This document shows, in pieces, positions 32,235 to 40,400 of a stretch of 64,000 nt of DNA; position 1 is the first letter of the stretch, and each line of letters starts with the position of its first letter. A program made the position numbers and the translations under genes. Origin of the DNA: Streptomyces hundungensis (GTDB lineage: Bacteria > Actinomycetota > Actinomycetes > Streptomycetales > Streptomycetaceae); assembly GCF_003627815.1 (NCBI RefSeq), contig NZ_CP032698.1, positions 2,356,001-2,420,000 on the forward strand, written 5' to 3'. The notes under the pieces were generated by a model. That model did not search any database and had not been told where the DNA came from. It was given only the letters and a program-made list of their open reading frames with translations.

Positions 32235-32248
32235 TCACATTCCAACCT
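32235..32248 (-). repeat. Family A repeat in control region (AGGTTGGAATGTGA)
   Basis: This is the outermost early copy, with one mismatch. GTGACA at its end is followed after 17 bases by TATTGA, a weak promoter-like pair for the leftward operon that other copies do not share. Confidence 0.8.
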
Positions 32249-32332
32249 GACTGGAGTGGTCGTTGCGACCACCCGAAGAGGGTCAAGAGAGCTTCATGAC
32301 GCTCTGGAATGGTCTCGCTACATAGCGGATTC

Positions 32333-32346
32333 AGTTCGTTCATTCA
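32333..32346 (-). promoter_or_regulatory. Family B half site, minus orientation
   Basis: On the minus strand TGAATGAACGAACT matches the first part of the 32,785 copy base for base, pointing the other way. It lies just upstream of the leftward early leader. Confidence 0.65.
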
Positions 32347-32416
32347 TCCCGAAAGGTATTCAGCGCTAGTCAGAAGCCCTCTCGGATTCACGGGTTCATT
32401 CAAACCGCAATCCAGG

Positions 32417-32449
32417 CATGAACTAACGCTAATACAATGCCTGATACAT
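32417..32449 (+). promoter_or_regulatory. Family B dyad, variant copy
   Basis: GAACTAACG is followed after ten bases by GCCTGATAC, aligned with GGTTGGTAC of the consensus at 6 of 9 positions. A TACAAT lies in the spacer. The AATGCCTG segment recurs 25 bases downstream. Confidence 0.6.
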
Positions 32450-32520
32450 AGATGGGGGTAATGCCTGTACATTCATTCAAAGGACCCACCAGGGGTGCCT
32501 TCCTTCCAGCATGTACGGGT

Positions 32521-32531
32521 ATGAACTAACC
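32521..32531 (+). promoter_or_regulatory. Family B half site
   Basis: ATGAACTAACC without an evident second half, in the control region. It may be a weak or half operator. Confidence 0.5.
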
Positions 32532-32678
32532 GCCCCTCGGGCAGACGCGCCGGCCGCGGAACCCCGGCGACCCCCGTTCGGAGGTAATCAGGAGGTCGAA
32601 ACACCCTCTTCGGGTGACCTGAGCCACTTTTCAGAGGGATCTCGTCCCTGGAAGGGGCAGGTGACGCCGACATTATTA

Positions 32679-32704
32679 GTGAGGGGGGTTATATACCCCC
32701 TCAC
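32679..32704. promoter_or_regulatory. Hairpin with AT-rich loop in control region
   Basis: GTGAGGGGG and CCCCCTCAC are perfect 9-bp arms around an eight-base loop containing TTATATA. A strong stem with a TA-rich loop next to family B sites; a terminator, operator or processing site are all possible. Confidence 0.6.
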
Positions 32705-32784
32705 CTCTCGCTGGCTCTGGCCTCCTTGGTCAGGTTCGGGACTCGACCGCCCCCAGGAGCGGGCGTCGGTGCGTGCATTAAGGC

Positions 32785-32823
32785 GTGAATGAACGAACTA
32801 ACCCTGCTACAGAGGTAGGTACA
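32785..32823 (+). promoter_or_regulatory. Family B dyad with adjoining terminator (right copy)
   Basis: GAACTAACC is followed after ten bases by GGTAGGTAC. With its TGAATGAAC leader and the A-run and hairpin behind it, it is a near-direct repeat of the block at 23,488. The two copies bracket the leftward early module. Confidence 0.7.
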
Positions 32824-32828
32824 AAAAA

Positions 32829-32852
32829 GAGGGGCCCCGTCAGGGGCCCCTC
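32829..32852 (-). terminator. Terminator of the AI-2E/phage fusion gene
   Basis: GAGGGGCCCC and GGGGCCCCTC are 10-bp arms around four bases, followed on the minus strand by TTTTTT. It lies 13 bases past the stop of the leftward chimeric gene. Confidence 0.82.
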
Positions 32853-32864
32853 CTCGCGAGTAGG

Positions 32865-33056
32865 TCAGCAGCTCTCGACCACCACGGGTCGGAACGGGTC
32901 CCTTCGTGGCTTGGGAAGTGGTGTGCTGGACCTCGGACGGTCCCGTGCCGGCCGGGGGCCGTCGCCCAGCGCCGCTAGGAGCTTGCCTCTGTCCTCGGGG
33001 CTGGCCTCAGCCATCATCGCAGCAAGCTCACGGTACGTTTCCCCAGGTGAGACCAT
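32865..33056 (-). CDS. Small phage gene adjoining the attachment site
   Basis: This 63-codon frame begins MVSPGETYRELAAMMAEA and continues SPEDRGKLLAALGDG before a basic Pro/Arg tail. ATG 33056 has GAAAGGA eight bases upstream, so it is likely a separate gene in the free phage, later joined in frame to the host AI-2E gene. The helical N-terminal half and basic tail would fit a small DNA-binding protein such as an excisionase, but I see no proof. A terminator follows its stop. Confidence 0.55.
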   Translation of the reverse strand: MVSPGETYRELAAMMAEASPEDRGKLLAALGDGPRPARDRPRSSTPLPKPRRDPFRPVVVESC

Positions 33057-34058
33057 GTTTAGTGTCCTTTCAACTTGCTGGTAGATCACCACGAATCCGA
33101 GCACCCACACCGCGTACCAGGGGTTCACGGTGAACGCGAGCAGCATGGGCAGGGCGCCCGCCAAGTAGGTGCCGATGGTGGGGATGAACTGGGAGACCAG
33201 GCCCACCCAGACCGCCAGCGCCGGCGCGTAGGGCACGCCGAGGATCTGGAGCAGGACGTAGTGGGCGATGCCGGAGATGAGCGCCATGAGGCCGCGCGAG
33301 TAGAGGTAGCCACCGGTCTTGTCGACCGCGATCTCCCAGGCCCGCAGCACCTCGGCCTGCCGGGCGGGTGGCAGCACGGAGCAGATGGTCCGGCGCAGCC
33401 GGGGCCCGTCGGCGGCGAAGTAGAACGCGAACAGGAAGATCGTCAGCAGCCGGAAGAGGCCGCCGAGGACGGTCGCGGAGACGTCGAGCACGCCGGTGGC
33501 GCTGTTCTGGACGTACTTCTGCAACCAGTCGGAGTGGAGCAGGCTGTCCTGGACCTCGACCCGGGAGAGCTCGGTGTGGAAGCTGTGGTTGACCCAGTTG
33601 ATCACCGAGTCGAGGTACTTGGGGAACTGCTCGACCATGTCGACGATCTGACCCGCCAGCATCGAACCGAGCAGCACGACGAAGCCGACCGTCGCGATCA
33701 TCAGGGCGAGGAAGACCAGGAAGGTCGCCAGGCCCCGGCGCATGCCGCGAGCCGCCATCCGGCCGACGGCGGGCTCCATGGCGAGCGCGACGAAGAAGGC
33801 GATCAGGATGTTGATCAGTAGCCCGATGAGCTGGTGGAAGGCCCAGCTGCCCAGCTGGAAGCAGGCGTACAGGGCGAGCACGAGCACCACGGCGCGCGGC
33901 AGCCAGCGGGGCATGCGGGCGGGGCCGCCGACTCCCAGGGGGTGCGTCGGGGGCCGCCCGGAGCCGGGCGAACCGCCGCGCGGACGGTCCGCCCCGTCGG
34001 CTTCGCGGTCGTCGGTGTTGATCTCATCAGTCGGGGCCACGGGGCAAGTCTCGCCCAT
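32865..34058 (-). CDS. AI-2E family transporter, C-terminus replaced by phage sequence
   Basis: This 397-aa frame is the host AI-2E (PerM/YdiK type) membrane protein up to about residue 330, with an acidic N-terminus and then eight or so membrane segments (FQLGSWAFHQLIGLLINILIAF; PGSRWVLG-type loops; VWVLGFVVIYQQVE). The conserved last part of this family, a lumen-facing loop and final membrane segments, is missing. In its place residues 331-397 are phage-like. The function of the host protein is unknown in detail; its loss or change here is likely a result of prophage insertion. Confidence 0.8.
   Translation of the reverse strand: MGETCPVAPTDEINTDDREADGADRPRGGSPGSGRPPTHPLGVGGPARMPRWLPRAVVLVLALYACFQLGSWAFHQLIGLLINILIAFFVALAMEPAVGRMAARGMRRGLATFLVFLALMIATVGFVVLLGSMLAGQIVDMVEQFPKYLDSVINWVNHSFHTELSRVEVQDSLLHSDWLQKYVQNSATGVLDVSATVLGGLFRLLTIFLFAFYFAADGPRLRRTICSVLPPARQAEVLRAWEIAVDKTGGYLYSRGLMALISGIAHYVLLQILGVPYAPALAVWVGLVSQFIPTIGTYLAGALPMLLAFTVNPWYAVWVLGFVVIYQQVERTLNMVSPGETYRELAAMMAEASPEDRGKLLAALGDGPRPARDRPRSSTPLPKPRRDPFRPVVVESC
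33065..33095. other. Probable right attachment site (attR) region
   Basis: On the minus strand GTGATCTACCAGCA is normal host AI-2E coding sequence (VIYQQ). Immediately afterwards come CAA, GTT and GAA codons unlike host usage, then the phage ribosome site GAAAGGA. The exchange point therefore lies between about 33,070 and 33,090. The exact core cannot be fixed without the left end. Confidence 0.5.
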
Positions 34059-34114
34059 GCCTGCGACAGGAGCCGCCGAGCCCCTCCCGTCCTGCGGTCA
34101 AAGGACCGGAGCGG

Positions 34115-34309
34115 TCACCGCCGGTCGGCGGGCACGTCCATGGCCGCGCAGACCGCCCGCCAGACGTCCTTGGCCTCCCAGCCGGCGTCGAGAGCCTGAT
34201 GCACGGTGCGTCCACCCAGTTCCGTCATCACGTGGTCGCGCGCGAAGGAGTCCGCATAGGCGGCGCCGAAGTGGTCGGCCATCCGCTCCCAGAAAATCGT
34301 CAACCGCAT
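34115..34309 (-). CDS. DUF3046 family protein
   Basis: This 64-aa protein reads MRLTIFWERMADHFGAAYADSFA then TELGGRTVHQALDAGWEAKDVWRAVC, the full DUF3046 pattern found only in actinobacteria. In streptomycetes the gene is near recA, consistent with a core location. A short sequence, a single helical bundle domain; function unknown. It is transcribed towards the AI-2E gene, with which it may share a transcript. Confidence 0.88.
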   Translation of the reverse strand: MRLTIFWERMADHFGAAYADSFARDHVMTELGGRTVHQALDAGWEAKDVWRAVCAAMDVPADRR

Positions 34310-34389
34310 GACTCCAGTATCCCGCCCCTGAGAGTGCAGCCCCGTCCGTCGGGCTTGTGCGCGGCTCTGTGGGCCCTACCGTCTGAAAC

Positions 34390-35322
34390 ATGGCTGGTTC
34401 AGGAGCATCCCCGCACTCCCCCGACTCCCCGCTGGCGCGCGCCGAGCACTTCATCTGGCTCACGGCCAGGGTGCTCGAACAGCGCCGGTTCGCCTACCAC
34501 TTCCTCGGCCGGGGCGCCGACGCCGTCGAGGCGGCGCTCTACGCCTACGAAGGCGACGACGGAGGCTATGGTCACGCCCTCGAACCCGATCTGCGCGGCC
34601 CCGTCAGCCAGCCCCTGCACACCGCGCACGCGCTGCGGGTCCTGGACTCGGTGGGGCGGCTCGGCGGGCAGCGCGTGGAGCGAGTGTGCCGCTATCTGAC
34701 GGAGGTCTCCACCAAGGACGGCGCGCTGCCCGCGCTGCACCCCTCGCAGCGCGGCTATCCGGCGGCGCCGTTCGTCCCCGTCGTGGACGATCCGCCCAGC
34801 GCCCTGTTGACCACCGGTCCCGTGGTGGGGCTGCTCCACCGCAACCAGGTGTGGCACGCGTGGCTGTTCCGGGCCACCGACTTCTGCTGGGCGGCGGTGG
34901 ACGCGCTGGAGACGTCGCATCCGTACGAGGTGCAGGCCGCCGTCGCCTTCCTGAACGGCGTCCCGGACCGTGCGCGCGCGCAGGCGGCGGCGGACCGGCT
35001 GGGCCGGCTGGTCAGGGAGCAGGGGCTCGCGGTGCTCGATCCGGAGCGGCTCGACGACTATCCGGTCGCCGAGGGGTACGCCCCGGGTGAGCACCACTTC
35101 CCGCACGACTACGCGCCCGCTCCCGAGTCGGCGGCGCGGCGCTGGTTCACCGACGAGGAGATGGGGCGCTCCCTGGACCATTTGGAGGCGGAGCAGCGCG
35201 AGGACGGCGGCTGGCCGATCCGTTGGCGGGCGTGGGCGCCCGGCACGGCCCTGGAGTGCCGTCCGATGGTGACGATCGAGGCGTTGCGCACGTTGCGCGC
35301 CTACGGCCGCGCCATCGGGTGA
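34390..35322 (+). CDS. Alpha-toroid-like hypothetical protein
   Basis: This 310-aa protein has repeated helical pairs of the kind seen in terpene cyclase and prenyltransferase alpha-toroids: YEGDDGGYGHALEPDLRGP near residue 52 and REDGGWPIRWRAWAPG near residue 272 are QW-like motifs. There is no catalytic Asp-rich motif for cyclisation. Members of this streptomycete family have no known function. It is divergent from DUF3046, with an intergenic space of about 80 bases. Confidence 0.78.
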   Translation: MAGSGASPHSPDSPLARAEHFIWLTARVLEQRRFAYHFLGRGADAVEAALYAYEGDDGGYGHALEPDLRGPVSQPLHTAHALRVLDSVGRLGGQRVERVCRYLTEVSTKDGALPALHPSQRGYPAAPFVPVVDDPPSALLTTGPVVGLLHRNQVWHAWLFRATDFCWAAVDALETSHPYEVQAAVAFLNGVPDRARAQAAADRLGRLVREQGLAVLDPERLDDYPVAEGYAPGEHHFPHDYAPAPESAARRWFTDEEMGRSLDHLEAEQREDGGWPIRWRAWAPGTALECRPMVTIEALRTLRAYGRAIG

Positions 35323-35346
35323 CGTCGGCGCGCCGGCGGGCGCCCC

Positions 35347-35655
35347 TCAGCCGCCCAGGGCCCGTACGCCGGCCGTGACGAGTACGGCCGCCCCGACGAT
35401 CACCAGGAACGGGGCGCGGACAGCCAGGGCGAGGGCCGCCGCCGCGAGCCCGGCGCCCCGGGCGTCGAGCAGGACCTGGTGGCCGGTGCTGAAGGTCTGC
35501 TGCGCGGTGAGCGCGGCCAGCAGGGCCACCGGCAGCAGCGCTGAGAGCCGCTTGACGAGGGGCCGTTCCAGGGCGCCGGCGGGGACGAGCAGGCCCAGGA
35601 GTTTGACGAGGTAGCAGCCGAGGGCGGTGGCCGCGATGGCGATCCAGACGTTCAA
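35347..35655 (-). CDS. azlD: AzlD-like branched-chain amino acid transport subunit
   Basis: This 102-aa protein has four predicted membrane segments, starting NVWIAIAATALGCYLVKLLGLLVP and continuing through VALLAALTAQQTF. It is the small partner of AzlC in an export system for branched-chain amino acids and analogues. The TTG start overlaps the TGA of azlC (TTGA), and a plausible AAGGGA site lies upstream. Length and topology match the family. Confidence 0.85.
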   Translation of the reverse strand: MNVWIAIAATALGCYLVKLLGLLVPAGALERPLVKRLSALLPVALLAALTAQQTFSTGHQVLLDARGAGLAAAALALAVRAPFLVIVGAAVLVTAGVRALGG

Positions 35656-36488
35656 CGTGCTTGTCCCTTCGGGGAGTTCCCGGTGGTGTCCGATCGCCCC
35701 GGATCGGTGATGTCGTGGGCGCGGGCCGTCCGCGGCACATCGCCCTCGACCGCCGGGTGCCTGTCGCGTCCCTTCAGGAAGAGGACGGCGGGCGCGGCCA
35801 GCGCCGCGACCAGGACGGGTGCGCCGGCGGGCAGCACCGGGAGCAGCCCGAGGACGAGGAGGACGGCGAGGGCGGCCGTGATGCGCTCGGTGGCGCTGGT
35901 GAGCATGGGCGCGAGGAGGGCGAGGAAGACGGCGGGGCTCGCGGCGTCGAGTCCCCAGGCGTCGGTGTCGCCCAGGGCGCGCGCTCCGAGCGCACCGGCG
36001 AGGGTGGTCAGGTTCCACAGCACGTACAGGGTGAGGCCGGTGACGGTGAAGCCGATCCGCGCGGCCCGGCGGGTGGGCTGGGCCAGGGTGACGGCGGTCG
36101 TCTCGTCGATGACCCACTGGGCGGCGAAGGGGCGCACCGCCTTTGGCAGCGCGAGGAGTTGGGACAGGCGCAGTCCGTAGAAGGCGTTGCGTACGCCGAG
36201 GAAGAAGGCGCCGGCCGCCGCGGTGAAGGGGTTTCCGCCGGCGGCGAGCGCGCCGACGAGCGCGAACTGGGACGCGCCGGTGAAGACGAGCAGGCTGAGC
36301 GCGCACGTCTGGAGGAGGCCGAGTCCCGATCCGGCGGAGGTCACTCCGAAGGCGAAGCCGGAGAGTCCCACGGCGACGCCGACGCCCAGGGCGTCGCGGA
36401 CGACGGCCGCGTCGGGCCTGTCCTCGGCCTGGGTGACCTCGGTGGGTATGTCTGGGGGTGCTGTCTGTTCCGTTGCCACGTGGTGCAC
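35652..36488 (-). CDS. azlC: AzlC-like branched-chain amino acid transport subunit
   Basis: This 278-aa membrane protein has the AzlC pattern: GVGVAVGLSGFAFGV, then LSLLVFTGASQFALVGALAAGGN and the hallmark FFLGVRNAFYGLRLS. It should form the export pair with the downstream AzlD. The C-terminus is a long hydrophilic tail. An AraC-type regulator gene lies just upstream in the same orientation and may control it. Confidence 0.88.
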   Translation of the reverse strand: MHHVATEQTAPPDIPTEVTQAEDRPDAAVVRDALGVGVAVGLSGFAFGVTSAGSGLGLLQTCALSLLVFTGASQFALVGALAAGGNPFTAAAGAFFLGVRNAFYGLRLSQLLALPKAVRPFAAQWVIDETTAVTLAQPTRRAARIGFTVTGLTLYVLWNLTTLAGALGARALGDTDAWGLDAASPAVFLALLAPMLTSATERITAALAVLLVLGLLPVLPAGAPVLVAALAAPAVLFLKGRDRHPAVEGDVPRTARAHDITDPGRSDTTGNSPKGQAR

Positions 36489-36566
36489 GGTAGAAGAGGG
36501 GCGCGCCCCGGTTCTTGTACGTTCTTGCGCGCGCGGGTGCCGCGGGCCCGCCCGCCGTCTCGGCGG

Positions 36567-37421
36567 TTATGTTCCGGCGCGCTCGCGGCGGTAGGCGCCG
36601 GGGGTGACGCCGACGATGCGGGTGAAGTGGCGGTTGAGGTGCGGCTGGTCGCTGAACCCGACCGCGACGGCGGCTTCGGCGGGTGGTGTTCCGCCGTCCA
36701 GGAGGCGGCAGGCCCGGCGGACCCGTTCGCCGGTGAGCCACGCGTGCGGTGGCAGCCCGTACTCCGCCTTGAAGGCGCGCAGCAGCGCGAACGGGCTGGT
36801 GTCCAGCTCCTTGGCCAGTTGTTCCAGGGACGGCGGCTCGTTCAGTCGTTGCGTCAGGAGGAGGCGTGCGGAGGCCGCGGCGCGCGCCCCCGCCGACCGC
36901 ACGGTGCGTTCGGGCAGGGCGTGGCCGTGCCGGCGCAGCAGGCGGGAGACGGCGACGCGGAACACGGTGTCGGCGGCGAGCGCGTTGCCCTGTTCGGCCG
37001 CGCGGTGGACGTCCTGGATGAGCAGGGCGGTGTCGGGGTCCTCGACGATGCTCTCGGCGAATCCGGCGGTGCCGCGCAGGGTGGTGGTGTCGGCCGCGAT
37101 GTCGGCGACCAGGTGCGCCGAGGGGTAGAGCGTCGCGTACGTCCAGCCCTCGGGGGTTCCGGCGTGGGCGGCGTGCGGCACCTCGGGGTTGATCATGACG
37201 ACGGTGCCGGGGCGCGCCCGGATGGTCCCGCCGGACATGACCACGTCCTCTATTCCGGTGCGTACCGCGCCGAGCACGAACCCCTCATGGGCGTGGCGCG
37301 GGAAGGAGTGGCTGACGTATCGGGCGCGGAGCAGGTCGAGGCCGGGCAGCTCGGGATACTGCCAGTGCCGCGCCCATTCCCCGATCCCTTCCACGCTCCC
37401 ATTCTCGCAGCTCCGGGCCAT
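36567..37421 (-). CDS. AraC family transcriptional regulator
   Basis: This 284-aa protein has an N-terminal cupin-like ligand domain (SFPRHAHEGFVLGAVRTG; PGTVVMINPEVPHAAHAG) and a C-terminal double helix-turn-helix: SLEQLAKELDTSPFALLRAF followed by AAVAVGFSDQPHLNRHFTRIVG and TPGAYRR. The cupin arrangement matches regulators that sense small effectors. It lies 78 bases upstream of azlC in the same direction and divergent from lhr, so control of azlCD is plausible. The start may be ATG 37421 or a GTG near 37,394. Confidence 0.88.
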   Translation of the reverse strand: MARSCENGSVEGIGEWARHWQYPELPGLDLLRARYVSHSFPRHAHEGFVLGAVRTGIEDVVMSGGTIRARPGTVVMINPEVPHAAHAGTPEGWTYATLYPSAHLVADIAADTTTLRGTAGFAESIVEDPDTALLIQDVHRAAEQGNALAADTVFRVAVSRLLRRHGHALPERTVRSAGARAAASARLLLTQRLNEPPSLEQLAKELDTSPFALLRAFKAEYGLPPHAWLTGERVRRACRLLDGGTPPAEAAVAVGFSDQPHLNRHFTRIVGVTPGAYRRERAGT

Positions 37422-37450
37422 TGTCAGTGGGTGGGTGCACGATGGGGACC

Positions 37451-40400
37451 ATGGCACGGACAGCGCTGGATTCCTTCTCGCCCGCGACGCGCGGCTGGTT
37501 CACGGGGGCTTTCACCGCGCCCACCGCGGCGCAGGAGGGCGCCTGGCGGGCGATCGCGGAGGGCTCCGACGTGCTGGTCGTCGCCCCGACCGGCTCGGGC
37601 AAGACACTCGCCGCCTTCCTCGCCGCGCTCGACCGGCTGGCCGCCACCCCGCCGCCCGCCGAGGCGAAGAAGCGTTGCCGGGTGCTGTACGTGTCGCCGC
37701 TCAAGGCCCTCGCGGTCGATGTGGAGCGCAATCTGCGCTCTCCGCTGACCGGGATCCGTCAGGAGTCGGTGCGGCTCGGGCTGCCCGAGCCGGAGGTCCG
37801 GGTCGGTATCCGTTCCGGTGACACTCCGCCCGCCGAGCGCCGGGCGTTGACCACGCGCCCGCCGGACATTTTGATCACGACGCCCGAGTCGCTGTTCCTG
37901 ATGCTCACCTCCGCCGCGCGTGAGGCGCTCGCGGGCGTCGAGACGGTGATCCTGGACGAGGTGCACGCGGTCGCCGGCACCAAGCGGGGCGCCCATCTGG
38001 CGCTGTCCCTCGAGCGGTTGGACGAGCTGCTGCCGAGGCCGGCCCGCAGGATCGGCCTGTCGGCGACGGTGCGTCCGGTGGACGAGGTGGCGCGTTATCT
38101 CTCCCCGCAGCGCAAGGTCGAGATCGTTCAGCCGCCGTCCACCAAGGAGTTCGACCTGTCGGTGGTCGTGCCGGTGGAGGACATGGGCGAGCTGGCCGGC
38201 TCGCCCGCGGCCGACGCGAAGGAGGGCGCCGAGAAGCCGTCGATCTGGCCGCATGTCGAGGAGCGCATCGTCGATCTGGTGCAGGCACACCGTTCGACGA
38301 TCGTGTTCGCCAACTCCCGGCGCCTGGCCGAGCGGTTGTGCAACCGGCTCAATGAGATCGCGTACGAGCGCGCCATGGGTGAGCCGCTGCCCGAGACGCA
38401 CGCGCCGGCGGATCTGATGGGCGGTTCGGGGGCGGCCGCGGGCGCCCCCGCGCTGCTCGCCAAGGCGCACCACGGTTCGGTGTCCAAGGAGCAGCGGGCG
38501 ATCGTGGAGGAGGACCTGAAGGCGGGCCGGCTCCCCGCGGTGGTGGCCACCTCCAGTCTTGAGCTGGGCATCGACATGGGTGCGGTGGATCTGGTGGTCC
38601 AGGTCGAGTCGCCGCCGTCCGTCGCCTCGGGGCTTCAGCGCGTGGGCCGCGCGGGGCATCAGGTGGGCGCGGTCTCCACCGGGGTGGTCTTCCCCAAGTA
38701 CCGCGGTGACCTGGTCCAGTCGGCGGTGGTCACCGAGCGGATGCGCACGGGGGCGATCGAAGCGCTGCGCATCCCGTCCAATCCGCTGGACGTGCTGGCT
38801 CAGCAGCTGGTCGCGATGACCGCGCTCGACACCTGGCAGGTCGACGACCTCATGGCGCTGGTGCGGCGGGCCGCGCCGTTCGCAGCCCTTCCGGAGTCGG
38901 CGTTCACCGCGGTTTTGGACATGCTGGCGGGCCGCTATCCCTCCGATGCCTTCGCGGAGCTGCGCCCGCGCGTGGTGTGGGACCGGATCGCGGGCACCGT
39001 CACCGGCCGCCCCGGCGCCCAGCGGCTCGCCGTCACCTCGGGCGGCACCATCCCCGACCGGGGCCTGTTCGGCGTCTTCCTGGCGGGGGCCGACCCGAAG
39101 AAGGGCGGCGGCCGGGTCGGTGAGCTCGACGAAGAGATGGTGTACGAGTCGCGCGTGGGTGATGTCTTCACTCTGGGCACCACGTCGTGGCGGATCGAGG
39201 ACATCACCCGCGACCGGGTCCTCGTCTCGCCCGCGCCCGGGGTGCCCGGCCGGCTGCCGTTCTGGAAGGGCGACCAGCTGGGCCGCCCGCTCGAACTGGG
39301 CCGTGCGCTCGGCGCGTTCCTGCGCGAGGTCGGCGCGCTCTCCCCCGACGACGCCCGGTCGCGTCTGCGGAACGCGGGCCTCGATGCCTGGGCGGCGGAC
39401 AATGTGATCGCCTATCTCGACGAGCAGCGCCAGGCCTGCGGTCATCTGCCGGACGACCGCACGATCCTGGTCGAGCGGTTCCGGGACGAGCTCGGCGACT
39501 GGCGGGTGGTCATCCACTCCCCCTTCGGCGCTCAGGTGCACGCCCCGTGGGCGCTGGCGCTCGGCGCCCGCCTGGCCGAGCGGTACGGCATGGACGCGCA
39601 GGTCATGCATGCCGACGACGGCATCGTGCTGCGGCTGCCCGACGCGGACCTGATGGGTCTGGATCTGCTGGACCAGGACCCGGCCGCCCTCGATGCGGCG
39701 TTCGACAGTGAGCAGGCCCCGGTGGGGGCCGCCGACGCGGTCTTCGACAAGGGGGAGATCGAGCAGATCGTCACCGATCAGGTGGGCAGTTCCGCGCTGT
39801 TCGCCTCGCGTTTTCGCGAGTGCGCGGCGCGCGCCCTGCTGCTGCCCCGGCGCTCCCCGGGCAAGCGCACCCCGCTGTGGCAGCAGCGCCAGCGGGCGGC
39901 CCAACTGCTCCAGGTGGCCAGCGAGTTCGGGTCGTTCCCGATCGTCCTCGAAGCCGTCCGCGAGTGTCTCCAGGACGTGTTCGACGTCCCGGGCCTCACG
40001 GAGCTGATGGGCGACCTGGAGGCGCGCAGGGTGCGTCTGGTGGAGGTCACCACGGCGGAGCCGTCCCCCTTCGCCCGCTCTCTGCTGTTCGGCTATGTCG
40101 CGCAGTTCCTCTACGAGGGAGACTCGCCGCTCGCCGAGCGGCGGGCCGCGGCCCTCTCCCTCGACTCGCGTCTGCTGGCGGAGTTGCTCGGCCAGGCCGA
40201 GCTGCGCGAACTGCTCGACGCGGAGGTACTGAGCGAGCTGGAGCAGGAGCTCCAGTGGCTCACCGAGGACCGCCGCATCAAGGACGTCGAGGGCGTAGCG
40301 GACCTGCTGCGGGTCCTGGGGCCGCTCACCGAGGCCGAGTTGGCGCGGCGCGGCGCCGAGCCGGGCTGGGCCGCGGAGCTGGAGGGGGCGCGCCGCGCCA

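Larger units (their letters stand above)
31571..32864. other. Non-coding control region of prophage
   Basis: About 1.3 kb without a convincing gene. It holds family A copies at 32,098 and 32,235, family B half sites at 32,333 (minus), 32,417, 32,520 and 32,785, direct repeats of AATGCCTG near 32,436 and 32,461, and a series of short hairpins (31,967-31,983; 32,033-32,045; 32,679-32,704). Base composition is less GC-rich than the rest. The few short open frames run through these repeats and have no ribosome sites. It probably holds the early promoters and repressor sites, and possibly an untranslated RNA. Confidence 0.7.
1..33085. mobile_element. Integrated siphophage (prophage), left end outside window
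   Basis: The sequence shows a full late module (packaging, head, tail, lysis) on the plus strand, followed by an early module of small overlapping genes on the minus strand, and then a non-coding control region. The right boundary is inferred at about 33,075-33,090, where a host AI-2E transporter frame stops matching its family and phage-like codons begin (CAA GTT GAA). Integrase, excisionase and repressor genes are not seen and should lie to the left of position 1. Gene order follows the usual long-tailed actinophage plan. No major structural gene looks broken, so the element may be functional, but that is inference. Confidence 0.85.

Noticed and set aside
3703..32248. Family A repeats as ordinary sigma-70 promoters
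   Set aside because: GTGACA at the end of some copies could be a -35 box, but only one copy (32,235) has anything like a -10 at the right distance.
32098..32343. Open frame of 81 codons on the minus strand in the control region
   Set aside because: It has no ribosome site, poor codon use, and reads through two family A repeats and a family B site.
32511..32792. Open frame of 93 codons on the plus strand in the control region
   Set aside because: It begins within a family B half site, crosses the 32,679 hairpin, and lacks a ribosome site.
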